Shown: positions 34,891 through 47,639 of the stretch, piece by piece | How positions within the stretch are numbered: position 1 is the stretch's first letter | How the letters are laid out: the number at the start of each line of letters is the position of its first letter | DNA from: Ophioderma brevispina | Taxonomy: Eukaryota > Echinodermata > Ophiuroidea > Amphilepidida > Ophiodermatidae | Direction of reading: 5' to 3' | Assembly (NCBI GenBank): GCA_023653785.1 | Contig: JAMKCH010058439.1 | Location: forward strand, 93,409 to 157,408 | Length of the DNA stretch: 64,000 nucleotides | Notes under the pieces: generated by a model | Seen by the model: the letters and a program-made list of their open reading frames with translations, nothing else | Databases searched by the model: none | Told to the model about the DNA's origin: nothing | Position numbers and translations under genes: made by a program

Positions 34891-35526
34891 CGTTAGAGTG
34901 ACGCTTCTAGGTTAAAATCTCTATATTTGACTGTGTAGCCATTCTTGTCTTCAACCTCAGCCTTCTACTGCAAGATTGTCAGTAGAAGCTGCCTTCCTTG
35001 GCAGCTGAGCCAGAAGGAGTCAACCTCCATTATCTACTATAGTAAGACTTCGCGCTTCTACGTCTGGTGAATAAATTCTAAGTTGATCCACAACAATGCT
35101 TCGTCTGGGCGACGTGACTAAATCGAACTCGGATTCAGCGTGTACTTCTCCATCTGCCTCGAATCATCGTGTACATCACCTCTGGGCAAAATATAAATGA
35201 AATGAGGCGCTATTTATGTTTTGAGTTTGAGAACTAGAAATACTTTGACCATTTCCGAGAAAGAGCCCGAGCCGTGAAGCTTTTGCATCGAATCCGAGTG
35301 CGTGCATTAAGGTTGGCGACTGTACGACCATAAAAAGTTGAAACTGCCGTCAAAACCAATCCAGATCCGGAGTCGGCGGTTGTTATGTATTCTCAAACTA
35401 GACAAATAAGATATATCTTATTTGTTCTGATTTAATACTAGCCAAAACACAGTCAACACTCGATTTTATACCTCGGCCTACAATTCTTCAGACCTAGCGT
35501 TAATGGTGATCCTGATATAAACATCG

Positions 35527-35724
35527 GTGTGCAGTCGGAGCACTTCGAGATTTTTACCTCCTCCCACCTTCTTAATAAAATCGGTTATGGATTCCTTAAT
35601 TTCTGACCAACTTTTTCAATCACTTACCTTAACCTGCAGCAAGCAAACATTATCACGTTATCAACGCTGGGGTCACTTTCTCGATCATCTCTTTAATAGT
35701 GAAAAGCCTCGCACTGGTCAGTAA
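35527..35724 (+). pseudogene. Possible recombinase core-binding fragment
   Basis: The frame contains SKQTLSRYQRWGHFLDHLF, which resembles the N-terminal SAM-like helix of tyrosine recombinases (TxxxYxxxWxxFxxFL). Its position downstream of the DIRS RNase H fits. No catalytic Arg/His/Tyr block was found after it, so this is tentative. Confidence 0.25.
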
Positions 35725-35977
35725 CATCGCCATCAACCCGCATGCTTATGAATTTGAAGTAGGCCAACATCTGGTTTTTCACTGAGAGTTAACATACTGG
35801 CATTATGGAAGCAGCAGGATGAGGACGCATACACGTTCCTGAATATGTTTGTATGAAGACGTTCTTAACCAGTTATAAAATTGTGACCAAACCACCTGTC
35901 AGCAAGCCGCCAGAGTAGAGGAAAGGGATGCTAAGCATCATTACCATTATGCTCATAAGGTGAGAATGCCGGATATA

Positions 35978-38703
35978 ACCGTAATTTCCTCGGAGTATAA
36001 TCCGCGGCTTATACGTTTGGTTTTCAAGGCTTCAAAGGGTGCCGCGGCTTATAAAACCGAAGCGGCTTATACGTTGATGTCTGCATGAAGTGTAACCACA
36101 AGATAATAAAAAAATAAAAATTAAACGCGCCGACAATCGTTAGACCAGTGTTCTCAACTTCTTACCAACTTGGTATTATTACTGTCATTAAGCTGTATGC
36201 AACTTCCCTTTGTATGTTAAGTGTTGTCCACTTGAATCACCATGTATCCACACCGTGATGCTTTATTCCACACAAGTACATTCAATCCATAAAGCTTGTA
36301 TTCAAGCGGAGCCTTGTTTTAAACGACGACAAGTCAATCATTTTTAATTCGATCGCCCACATACAATGGGTGTATTCTCACAACAACGGCTTGTGCTTTC
36401 ACGGAAAGGGCTGACACATTAAAATTAAAATACCTCAAGATTCTTTTAACCTCTTTGAGCTTGTCAGAAAATTTGTTCACCTCGGCCCTCACATGTATAC
36501 CACATATGTTACCAACTAAGTCTGGGTTAATTTCTTTCTTTAGCGTTAATTGCGCCTTGACAATACACAGTAATTTTGACAATAGTACAAACATACCTGG
36601 CAAGCATAAGGGAATATCCGGTCATGTACCCGGTTTTAATCAAGTTGTGCCGAGCCGCGTGAACAGGTGTTAGATTGAAGAGCCCTGTGAACCGCCAAGG
36701 CTCGCGTGTTGCCTGGGAATATCCCCCATGTCACCAAGTATTGCGACATTCACAAAATCCCCACTTGTTCATGCAATTGCAATTGACCAGTCCCTTTTTC
36801 TTTATTCCCCAGGATTCTAAATATTATTTGTGTGATATGTCTGTATTGAATTTTTCTGTTTCTCTTTTTTCTCTCCTCAATATTTTTTTTTTAAACACAA
36901 ATGAGTAAAAGGTTTAATAAGTATTAGTTTTGCGGTGAAAAATTGAAGCTGAGTCGTGGCTCACAACCGTCTGATCATGGCGGTGAATCAAGTAAGTTAG
37001 GCAACGTCGGGCCCGGCCAGTTCGGTGCTGATGTAGACCAGACACCAGGTATTATCCGGTTGATCTTTGTTGTTTTTGACTAATATCCCTTCCAATCTAT
37101 GATACTATTTTGTTTCCTCCTCATCCTAAAATTATTATTAAAGTAAAATATGATTAATAACAATATTAAAAAAAAAGAGACAATTTGTAACATTTTTAAT
37201 TTTATTATATATAGTTTGTCACTGCTCGTGTGGAAGCTTGTTGTAATGGACAAACTGATGGTGGTAAAATACTTGGATTTTCTTACGCCTATATCCGAAA
37301 TCGCCTATCATTTTTTAAATTACGTTATTTAATAAGTTTGGTATTCAAATTTTTCCTCTTAACAATTTATTAAGTTTATAATTATCATTTTTTTTGTATT
37401 ATTGGGTTACTCTACCAGTTGATATTCAGTTATAGTATTAAGTTTTATTTATCTTTCAGTTTATATTTATTCAGTTTATATTTATTCAGTTTTATATTAT
37501 TCAGTTTTGTACTTATTCATTTACATTTTACGGTATTCAGTTTATATTTAATTACTTTGATTTATATTTATTCATTTTATACTTTTTTAGTTACTTTATT
37601 CAGTTTATAATTTATTTATTGGTGTTACTCTACAAGTTATTCAGTTTATAGTTTTAAGTTATTTATATTTCAGTTTATATCTTCTTCAGTTTTTATATTT
37701 ATTCAGTTTTATCCTTATTCAGTTTACATTTCTGTCAGTTTATAGGTTTCATTTGCAGCAGGGCAGATGAAGAGGCCGTCATGAAAATTTTGTCACGGGA
37801 CCGCTTCAGTTATCGTACCGATTAAAGAAATTACGCAAATTCAGAACAAACAGTCCTTTTCAGGGATACAATAATTACAAAGAGATATTTGGACATGTGT
37901 TTGTTGTTTTTTCTTATTCCTTATAAATAGTTCCGTGTCCCTCGCAATGAATAGAAAATGCCCAAATCCCCAAATCGCTAACTCTTGTGTACTAATATCG
38001 TGTGTCTGTGTGTAATTACTTTTAATAGAGGATAAATGTTATATAAAACATAAATGATGTAGAGATAAATAAAGTTAACAACAATGAACTTTGCGAATTT
38101 ACATTAGATATGATGATGCTGTAATGGTATTGTCGGAGTGAGTTCCCGTATCCAGGACGTAGTCCCTTCGGGACATGCTAGTTCCGTGGTACGACTCCAA
38201 CAGGCCCGCTGCCTTGGTAGTAACGGCTTTCCGCAGGCGTAGCTTCATAGGATGTGACTAGTTCCAAAGGTCGCCGACAAACCAATATTAGTTCCTTCTT
38301 AATATTTATTATGAAACTATCGATGCTGTACAAAAATATGGCCACTACATGTGAAAACATACCTAAAATAATACGTAACGAAAGAGATGAAAATGGGAAT
38401 TTTCGGGGCGTATTTCTTGACTTTGCTTCCATGGATTTTCATGTTCAATGAAATCTCTTTATAAAATATTTATAAATATAACAAATAGTCGCACGTTGGA
38501 CATATACGTGAACTAAAATTGCTTATAAAACATGAATAATACGTTGGTTTCTCTATGTAACACGTATACACGATCCTAACGTCGGCCGTCGCTGGTGCGG
38601 CTTATCTGGCGGTGCGCCTTATACGTTAAGGTCCTGAAATCTTAATACGGCATTTTTAGGCCCTCGGCTTATACGCCGCGCGGCTATATTCCGAAATTAC
38701 GGT
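35978..38703. mobile_element. 2.7-kb TIR element without transposase
   Basis: Left end ACCGTAATTTCCTCGGAGTA and right end (as reverse complement) ACCGTAATTTCGGAATATAG form inverted termini. Both ends then carry repeated GCGGCTTATACG motifs (36002-36075 and 38595-38690). The interior is AT-rich and noncoding, with a minisatellite. Superfamily unassigned. The flanks (GGATATA | ... | ATTACAA) do not give a clear target duplication. Confidence 0.6.
37425..37745. repeat. Minisatellite TTCAGTTTATATTTA, ~15-16 bp period
   Basis: About 20 imperfect copies with interruptions, inside the 35978-38703 element. The 63-residue frame at 37419-37610 is a translation of this repeat. Confidence 0.85.
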
Positions 38704-38928
38704 ATTACAATTTATGCTAATCGACATAGAGGTGCTATAGTATCATGATATATGTATTGGCTGTACATTGGGGCAAAATTATTTCAGCTTCCATAGAATT
38801 CACATGGGCGTGAAAACCCCGTAGCAACTGAGACTAAACCGGCTCGCACTTCCTCCACCTAGTGACCATTGTGGCAGTCATGCACTAGTTGGATCATTTC
38901 GTAATGTATAATATGGTAAAATAGAATC

Positions 38929-39254
38929 ATACTCACCAAAGTTGTGATATTGTTCTATTTTATACAGTATAAATACTTACGAATATCCAACTAGTAACCC
39001 TCATCCAGGCCCTTCCCCGCAAGTGGAGCCTTGGGGAGGGTACAAAAATGAGCAGGATCATGGATCCAGTGCGATAGTTATGGGCGTACCGATGCCTGGC
39101 GTGGGCCGCTGCCTAGGCATGGGCGCACCAAAAGTTTTAATGTGGCATAAGGGGTGTCTTATGGCTTTTTTGAGCACAAAAAATGCACTAGTTGGATCAT
39201 TATCGTAAGTATTAGCATGTATAAAATGGAACAATCTCACAACTTTGGTGAGTA
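38929..39254. mobile_element. MITE with ~70-bp inverted arms
   Basis: Left arm 38929-38996 (ATACTCACCAAAGTTGTGAT to ATCCAACTAGT) is repeated inverted at 39187-39254 (ACTAGTTGGATC to CACAACTTTGGTGAGTAT). The ~190-bp centre has no gene. A third partial inverted copy of the arm lies at 38883-38925, so the locus has a nested or rearranged structure. Confidence 0.7.
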
Positions 39255-41248
39255 TATTCTCATACAGGAAGTGATTGTAATCGCAATTTTCTTCAAAAAT
39301 TTTAATTTTATTCTTTTAAGTTTTTTCACATATGTCATCGCATTAATAGGATCTCAAGTGTGTTTGATTGTGAAAAACAGGATATATCGTACATGTAGAG
39401 GGATTTTGATATCGACAAAGTTGAGGTAGGTTAACAGGGAAGGGCGGAAAGGGTATCCATGGTGTTGTGCTAACTTCACATCTGTTACTGAAACATGTTA
39501 AAGACATAATGTTATACTTAGCAGAACTAGGGGATAAGCGCTCTATCGGGCGGATGTCGCTTTAATCAAGCGACCTCGCCTAACCGGCGATTTTGATATC
39601 GCGAATTCGGCGAGGTTTGAATTTTAATAAAAGTCAGTACTTCACAACTTTAGGCCAAATTTCTTCACAAAATTATTTCCAATGTACTTAAAGGGTTAGC
39701 AGCGATAATGCGACAGATTTGAAAAAATGTGGAAATGAATTTTCTACACTTATAAATTCAGGATAAGGGCGATAATCCATATACTGCTTTAAGTTGCAAC
39801 AAACCGCCAATAGTTGAAAAAATGAGTATGTGAGGAATTTGTCATACCGTCTCCGCAAATAGATTATATACGACGACGGGCATCTCAAAAGGGCACTAAA
39901 CAGCTGGTTTGCTTACACCGAGTACAAAAAAACGAGATATAATGTTGTTGTTTGTTTGAGGTTAAAATGTGTATGAACATGTTTTGACACAATATCACGC
40001 TGAAAAATCTGTGATATTCACCGGGAAAGGATTTTTTATACAAGTGGGAATTTGATACGCACGGATAGAAATTTACGAATCAAGATAAAAAGGAGCCTTG
40101 TCTTTAATACAAGGATTTAAATGCCAACCACTGCCAGGTTATGTTCGCATAATCCACACCAGTTAAAAATATAAAAATATGAATTTGATGATGTTTTTCT
40201 ATGTTTCGGATAAGCAAATCGAGCTAAGGCCCTTTAATACAAATATCTAAAATCTCAGTGGACCAAAAAAATTTCATTACACACTTTCTGCCTGACATTA
40301 GTAAAAGTTGGGATTTTTAGAAATAAACTCTTTCATTTTGAGAAATGCACCATTGCCAGAAAATCATTTCGTTCCTCAACTTCAGGGAAATCCCCAGTCA
40401 CCATCTGTGAAATATAGTCCAAAAAGGCGTGAGTTGTCAATTTGAATATGATTTGTGTCCAACTGTAGCCCATATTTAGGATACAAAGGTTATACAAAAC
40501 TAACTTTTCTATAAGGAGTGACAGAAGAATTTGACATCGCGTGGCATATTAATCTGAAATGTGATATTTAGCGGTGCTTCATGCACCTGCGCAGAAAAGG
40601 CTCTGCGCACGAGAAGTAGCAACAAAATGGCGCTGCACATCCAAAATGCCATTGGAAAGTAATCCAGCAGCTTTGAGTTCGATTTATGCACTTTGAACTT
40701 GGATTTTTACAGAATCATTACTGACGGATTAAAAGGTGATATAATATGTACTATAATCCGAGGTGTTAACAAATGGCCGGGTCGGGAGCGGACTTGTTTG
40801 AAATATCTAACCGTAATTGGAACCCATTTATGGTTAGAAAATTTTCAAAATAGAAGCCTTTTAAAGGGCATTTCGTGATCCACAGCCTTGTCCCCCCGAC
40901 TAAAAATGTTGAGATTTTAATATCATCCTGAAAACCGGGTAACCGTTAGCCTTAGCTAGTAATCCACTGACTTACAAGTTACAAACATTGTACGCCGATT
41001 TCGTAGACATATGCAAATAGCAATGTAGTGGCGCGTTCACACTCTTAATTACGTCGTCAGAACCTGTTTTATCACGAATTCCCCCAAAAATAATTCGATG
41101 TATTGAGTGGGGATTTCCCTTGTTTTAAAGCTTATTGGTTAAAAACATCATGTGACCAATCATAACGTCATTTAATCGATAGCTCTACTTTCAATGCATC
41201 AAATTGCTTTTATTCTGTCGCAATATCGGTACTTGTTTCGCTGAGTTA
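39255..41248. other. Unassigned sequence
   Basis: No supported gene or repeat. The frames here are short and without motifs. Confidence 0.5.
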
Positions 41249-41249
41249 C

Positions 41250-41403
41250 CAGGGGTGCAAATTCGAGTTTGCGAGAATCAAATTTACTTGAAATGACAAC
41301 ATTTAATACATGATTCAATGGGAGAAATTGATTCTCATATCTGGATGCTACGAGAATCACTGCGAGAATCGATTCGGTGATTCTCGTCGAATTTGCACCC
41401 CTG
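41250..41403. mobile_element. Short MITE, 154 bp
   Basis: Begins CAGGGGTGCAAATTCGAG and ends CGAATTTGCACCCCTG, an inverted terminus of about 18 bp, with further inverted GAGAATC motifs inside. The CAGGGGTG start recalls hAT elements, but the flanking octamers (TGAGTTAC and GATTTTTG) are not duplicates. Confidence 0.7.
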
Positions 41404-43640
41404 GATTTTTGTGTCGTCATTTGGTACGAGTTTGCTTCAAATCTGACCAACTTGCTTGTTTTTGGTGAGTAAAATGCCCCTCTTTTCTTTGATTTTGTAT
41501 TTTATTGGAGTTTTTATTTGGGAATTTAGAATTTTTTGGTAAATCCATTGGTGCATAATTTGACAGCCTCGGATCAGTACAGGCCGCCGCGTGATCAATA
41601 TGCATAGATTTACCAATGCCATTTTGGGCACTGTTAGTATCTCGCATTTGTTGAACTCCGATCCGGCCTACCTTCCAGGGCCGGGGGTAACCAAGTTGTG
41701 TTAACTGGAAGTTTAAGAAGTGTTTTAAAGAAAATCGATGATAATGCGTAATTTATAGGTCAATGTGATGTGCCTTGCATGGCATTGCATTGGCATGTTA
41801 CTACCTGCATGCGTACCATTACAACCTTTGCAATTGCTGCAACAGTCGAACACGAGGTGACGGAAAGCAGCCATGCTGGCCGCGTTTACATGTTTCACAC
41901 GGCACGCTACCAGCTCATTAATTATGCCCTATGCTTGACCTCGCTGATGCCCTTTGCTATAAACGGTATGGCGCATGCTCAGATCATGTGTGAAATTTGC
42001 AGATACCTCAATGACATGTTTGTAAGTACTTGTGCCTAATCTTACCTGTAAATTCGGTCGTATCGGTACGAAATTCGCAATTTGTATTTCCTGTCCGTTT
42101 ATTACAGCACAATTATATCCGTATGTGACCGCTAGTTCTGCTAAGCTATAATAGGGGCCAAAATTTAAATGGGCCAAATAAGACCATGCCATACATCTAT
42201 TAAAGCTCTTTTCAAGAGCAAAACATATCTAAATAATTTTTTTTCACAGCTCTCTCTCCTGAAAGAAGATCATGACTCTTCAAAGATGACCACTCGAAAT
42301 ATTTCGTCAACTTCATCCCGACGAAACTACCCTCTGGCGGTGGCATTTGGGGATAGGCCAAAAATGTACCAAAATGACCAAAACACAGGAATTACAAATT
42401 TAATAAATTTTTACAACTTATTGACAACACAAAAATAATGTCCCAGTCCCAAATAACCCATCATCATCTTAACTCTCTACTGTAGTCCAAAGCCAGAAAT
42501 CAAATAATCATGGAAATAACTCAACTTCACTTAGAAACTAAAATTAAATTGAGCTCGAAATTTTGTTTTTAAAAATTAAAAAACATTTTGTAAAAAAATT
42601 CATCATCAATCAATCAATCAAATCCTCAACCAGGAAACAATTCCTGGGGACAAAATCTGGGGCCGCCATCGTACTGTACATCTTACGTTGAGAACCCCAC
42701 CCCCTGCAATGACATTTAATTGGTCCACATATCAGGAATTTCCACCCTATTGCATTTTCATATCCACTCCATTTCTGTTAAAAACTTATTTCATAATACA
42801 GCATAAATAGCTAAATAATATTTAACTATATTTCATAGAAAAATGGGGAAAAACTTGCATATCGTAGTTCATTGTAGCGTGTTTGTGTACATAACGAACA
42901 GTCCAGAACAATTGGTCGCAACCCGCAACCCAAGGCCATTTGGGCCGACCACTTGCGCTGACAGTTTAAACGCCATCTTGGCACAATAACATGTTTCCAT
43001 TTCCGTATTTTCGGCCCTGCGCTCATGTGAATTTCTATAAAATCACCTTATCGAATAGAAAACAGTCCACAAAAGACGTCTATAATGTTCTTAATCGTCA
43101 CACCGACACAGAAATCCCCAAAATTGTACCTTCATTACGAAAAAACATGATTTCTAATGAAAAAATCCAACAAAAGTCTTCATCTATCGTTAAAAACAGA
43201 TATTAACCTGGTTTAACGTACTAACTTAGTGTATTGTGACCTTTTCTAGCGTTTAGAAGCTAGTAAACATGATAAAGTATGATTTTAACCGTGTTTTAAG
43301 GCGGTTAAAGTTCATAGGTGAAATGCGAGAATCTCCGTTAATTTCCGGTTATGGCGGCGTGCGGAGAGAGGCGGACGGAAATTTCCCTCGCAGGAATTTC
43401 GTAATTTTCGCAGATTTGAAAGATTTTAATGCAAGTAACTAATCAATTGATTATATTTCCTATGTAAGCTGTTTTCTTTTGGGATAAAAATAGAGTAAAA
43501 GCACCGAACTTGACAAATTAAAAAATTTTTGTTTTGCGTGTGTGCAGAATTGGAAAAGGTATTACAGGGCATCGTATTATTATAGCTAACATGTTGTCAT
43601 TAACGAGTATGTGAAGACTTGCAAAAACATAGGCTTTAGC
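41404..43640. other. Unassigned sequence
   Basis: No supported gene. A short (CAATCAAT)n run lies at about 42608-42622. Open frames at 41770-42039 and 42169-42438 show no family features. Confidence 0.5.
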
Positions 43641-43644
43641 TTTT

Positions 43645-43758
43645 CCCTGTTACCAGCATGGGCATGCCATTTCAAAGAGCCAACTTTGCACACTGCAGAC
43701 GAACAAAATATCTACACAGATCGAATCTGTGTTAGTGGGATATAACCCACTAACACAG
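43645..43758. repeat. Dispersed repeat fragment with perfect hairpin
   Basis: 43645-43712 matches 28318-28385 (TGCAGACGAACA...). It is followed at 43731-43758 by TCTGTGTTAGTGGG-ATAT-... pairing perfectly with CCCACTAACACAGA, a stem of about 14 bp. Confidence 0.65.
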
Positions 43759-43759
43759 A

Positions 43760-45724
43760 GGAAGGTGTATTGAAAACCACTGTATACATCTCCCCATTAG
43801 CAGTGTAGTGGGCAGTTCAATCCCCCGTTACGTAATCGGTGACCGAAACTGCTGCACACAGACTTGTGTGTGGGTCTCACCAACTCTTGGAATTATTTTG
43901 AGTTTTTCCCCGAAAACAAAAGCATGTAGCAAAATAATGCTGTGACAGATTCAGCCATCCTTCAAATATAGCATTGCATGATATCTTCATATCCCATTTC
44001 CGTAAACGGTATAGAAAAACGTGGTAAACTTTTCTTTCAGGGCGAAGTATTAATAGAGGGTGATTCAAAAGGTTGTCCTCTTTGCTTTTTTTTTTTTTTT
44101 TGATGCACTGTGCGTGTCCATTGAAAATGCAACGCTAAATCTAGCCTGGCCTCGGCACCACTCGGAGGTCTCCGTAAATATACGAATATAGATGATGAAT
44201 GAAAAGTGGTTGGATCCGATCGCTGTGATGGTTTGGATCGCTTCGCCGATTGATTTTCGAGAAGTTCAAATGATAAGCTCTCAGCCATATTTGATATTTC
44301 ACAAATTTACCGTGGTCCGTGTTGACCAAAAGCTATGGATTTTAAAGTTTTTCGCTTCTTTTCAGTACGAAGTATATAATTTGCAATAATATCAAGTGAT
44401 GTCGAATTCTTTACATATGAAAGGACTAAACATATTTTTTCCCCGAAGTGATTTGGTGCAAAGTCTCACGCGGAAATAAAAGAATGTAAGTGTGGCAAAA
44501 ATCTCCCATTGGAATGCTGTACAACAGCCTATACGCATGGAATTGACAGTCTTGAGTTGACAATGACGCACGCTTCCGGTTAGGTTTCACGCATTTTGTT
44601 CACTTTCAATCGCGTTTGAAAGGAAGTGCTTCATATTTCAATAAAAAAAGATACTAATGAGTATTGATGTTTGTGGAGGATGTATTACGTAATACGTCAC
44701 GTATCACATTATGAGGCTCTTCGTCTGACTGCCATGTTGGTACACATCATCAGTATCTTGTATTTTTACTAAAGATAGAGTTCAAAGCCAAAGATGTTCC
44801 AGAAAGCCGTTGAGTTCATCAAAACTAATACCATACACTGAGACTACATAAGGGTGATTTTCTACAATTTTGAAGTATCTCTACCATGTAAGAGATGAAT
44901 ATTGTTAATTTTATACAAAAAAAAATGCTAAACAATCATGAAATGTACCCATTTTTAATCATTTCCTATGCAAATTAGTCCATATTACGCAAAGATAAGA
45001 TAGATGTTCATTTATTATGATAGTATAAATGCTAAATCAGGAAGATATATATGCTGAAATTTCTAGTCTGTATCTTGTACTTTTTAAGGTATGTAGGTAT
45101 GTACATTAAAGATCGATTTTGTGGGTGCCATAAGAAAATAAAGAAAAGAAACAGATTGATTTGACAAAATGGTCTCCCAATTTGCTTCAATGTGACCGAT
45201 ACTAAAATTGGAATTCTCCGCAACTAAGATCCGATTTTGACACATTCAAAATGTACGTGCTACTGTGACCCCCTCTAACAAATGGTGGGTATTTTACCTT
45301 ATACCAATTTAAATTTCCACCGAAGTGCCTAAGTGTAGACACCAGATTGCCATTGGTTTACGTGCCTCAGTATTTCCTAAATACAATAAATATGAGTCCA
45401 ACGTACCTAGAATCACATAGACATGATACCCATTGATACTCCAAATGCATCCTTAGAAAAATTTTCCAATCTCAGTCATCAAGAAAATAAGAGAAATTGG
45501 AACAGTGTGCATACAGATTCAAAGTAGTTCCTGTGTTATTGTGACTTGAGCACAAAGGAAGAGTCAAGGTAGTAGTTCCTCACCCCAATCAATATTCCCC
45601 ATTATTGGGATATAATTGAATGGAGGTCAATCATGGTGTTTATGTTTTGGCGTGCAAGAGTTCACACACAATTGCACTTATACATTGTCCAGTAGTTACA
45701 TGTCTTGTATTCAAGGAGTAGTAG
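43760..45724. other. Unassigned sequence with a T tract
   Basis: A T homopolymer at 44083-44101 lies downstream of GAGGGTGATTCAAAAGG (44056), which resembles a transposon terminus, but no matching inverted end was found. No gene supported. Confidence 0.45.
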
Positions 45725-46009
45725 TGCTACTCCTGTAATCAAAGTAAGTCACAGTAAATGATGTGTCAGCAAAAACATGCGCTGTGCAGTTCATATGTCT
45801 GTCCTTGGTGTTCTGAGGGTTTTACTGAGCAAAGCTGAAGAAACACAGTCGAGTGGGTGTAACAAAATATCAAAGCATTCAGAATTGAGTTGATTATAAG
45901 TTCCTTAGATAATAAATTACCTTTTGAATAGTTAAAGGTCCATGGCCACGGATCGCTAATAGCCTCGTTGCCCAGAAGCCAGATTTTACCGGAAAGGTGG
46001 TAAAAATTT

Positions 46010-46290
46010 GGTATCAGAAATAGCTACTATTTTTCTAATTTACCCTGGAAATTCTTAGAGCCAAATGAGTTTGGTTTAGAAAGTTATGAGCGAAAATGTG
46101 CCCATTTTGGGCGACCACTATTAATTTTACACAGTACTCTATGGGGCTTACAAAATCACATTTGTGCTCTCGCATCAACCACGGATTGAGCAATATCGGC
46201 GCAAAACTTTACAGATGGGAATTTGAAGGGAAGGCTAATATCAAGATGAAAACTTCATATCCTTAAATGGGCCATTCCCCCGGTAACCTA
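46010..46290. repeat. Dispersed repeat, family also at 49370 and 55605
   Basis: AGCTACTATTTTTCT...CTTTACAGATGGG...TCAAGATGAAAACTTCATAT matches 49370-49640 (through the tandem duplication) and 55605-55805 in the long dynein intron. The third copy, outside the duplication, shows that this is an interspersed element. Confidence 0.8.
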
Positions 46291-46457
46291 AAATACGGAT
46301 TGTTTTTTTTGTCAAAAAAAAACCAGTGGAATCCAATCATGTTCTGGAGAAACAACCTTCTCATACAAGAACTATTACATTTAATATATGTCATGTGTAA
46401 GTTTTTGTATTGTAAAATGTACACACAAAAAAAATAAAACATTTTACGGTTTATTAA

Positions 46458-47433
46458 ACCATAACCCGGACCGGGTCGTTTTGCCGGCGCGGCCCCCCAC
46501 ATGTACGAAGAGGCATTCTAATTTATTTTTAACGGCCCAGATGACAACGAGGGCCAAATTGCGCGTCATTGCATCTCGGCCGTTTTTCCCGGCACAGGAA
46601 AAGTAGCGTAAGTCAATAAGCGCCCAGATGCAACGAAAACATCGCGTCATTTCCCGGAAGACGGCCAGATGCCAACGAAAAAACATCGCGTCATTTCCGG
46701 AAAGACGGCCCCGAAGCAAGAGGAACATCGGCGCCATTTCCGGAAGACATCTCGATGCACGCGGGAGGAACATCGCGTGCGAATTGCAATGAGAACAGGA
46801 TTACTAAAGAACTAAATAAAGAAAATAAATTAATATGGATGCGTATTCACACTGAATTTTGCATGAAATTTGTAGCATATAGTTCGCCAGACGTGAGGGG
46901 CGCATTACGCACTAATAGTCGATGCGTGGGTTGAGCGCTAATAAGACCTACGTCATGCTCGGTACGTCAGGAATGCTGTTTAGCTAATTATTAGGTAGCT
47001 TATCAAAAATGGTGGCGCTATCACCATCGAAATCGAAATTTGCTATGGGGAATTGTACAATGTCACCCGATGAGAAAAGCATGTGCGCCTTCGGAGGGCC
47101 AAACCGTCCGCAAAGGAAAGTGAAAAAGCATCGCGTTCATTTTCCGTATTGACGTCCCAGGTGCAACGGGAACATCGCGTCATTTTCCGGGAAGACGGCC
47201 AGATGTTTTACCACGAGGAACATCGCGTAAATTTCCCGTATAAAGACGGCCCAGACTTTTTTTGCAACAGGGAACATCGCGTCATTTGCCGGTAAGACGC
47301 CCAGATCAATGAGGGCCCATGAGCGTAATTTGCGTGACAAAAAATAGTTATTGACGGCCGAGATGCAACGGAGAAGAAACATTTCCGACCGGTACCACGT
47401 TTTCGGTGCTTCATTGCATCCGCCGCTGTTAGG
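46458..47433. mobile_element. TTAA-flanked (piggyBac-like) minisatellite element, copy 2
   Basis: TTAA lies at both edges (46454-46457 and 47434-47437). The termini are the inverted ACCATAACCCGGACCGGG and GCCGCTGTTAGG. The interior again has blocks of the ~42-bp CCCAGATGCAACG / ACATCGCGTCATTT repeat (46525-46770 and 47100-47310) around a unique core like that of 27248-28284. The orthologous position in duplication copy 2 (TTAA at 49794-49797) is empty, so this insertion is a discrete mobile event. Confidence 0.8.
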
Positions 47434-47639
47434 TTAAAGGTAAAACCGGGTTAAAATTGGACTCTTTGACATATTTGGGGCTTAGAACTGAACCCAGCAG
47501 TTCATATTTATTGTACATATAGGCCCTGGCCCTTTGCACACAATATATGGAAAAATATGGAAAATATGCCCATAAGTATAAAGTGAATAATTACAGAAAA
47601 TTCAATTTTTCACGGATTTCATTGCCATGAAAAAACAAA

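Larger units (their letters stand above)
29460..35000 (+). mobile_element. DIRS-like retrotransposon, heavily decayed
   Basis: Ordered remains on the + strand are a Cys-rich gag start (29471), a Ser/Arg-rich gag stretch (31200-31280), reverse transcriptase (33040-33780), RNase H end and connection (34380-34890), and possibly a recombinase-like segment further on (35527). The RT and RNase H motifs fit DIRS-type elements, which normally integrate with a tyrosine recombinase instead of an integrase. Stops and frameshifts occur every 100-200 bp. Terminal and internal complementary repeats expected of DIRS were not found. A GGTACCGGTAAGACCG-like motif recurs at about 30060 and 30352 and may belong to the element. 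Confidence 0.65.

Noticed and set aside
41250..41403. Full hAT assignment of this MITE
   Set aside because: The CAGGGGTG terminus fits, but the 8-bp flanks do not match each other.
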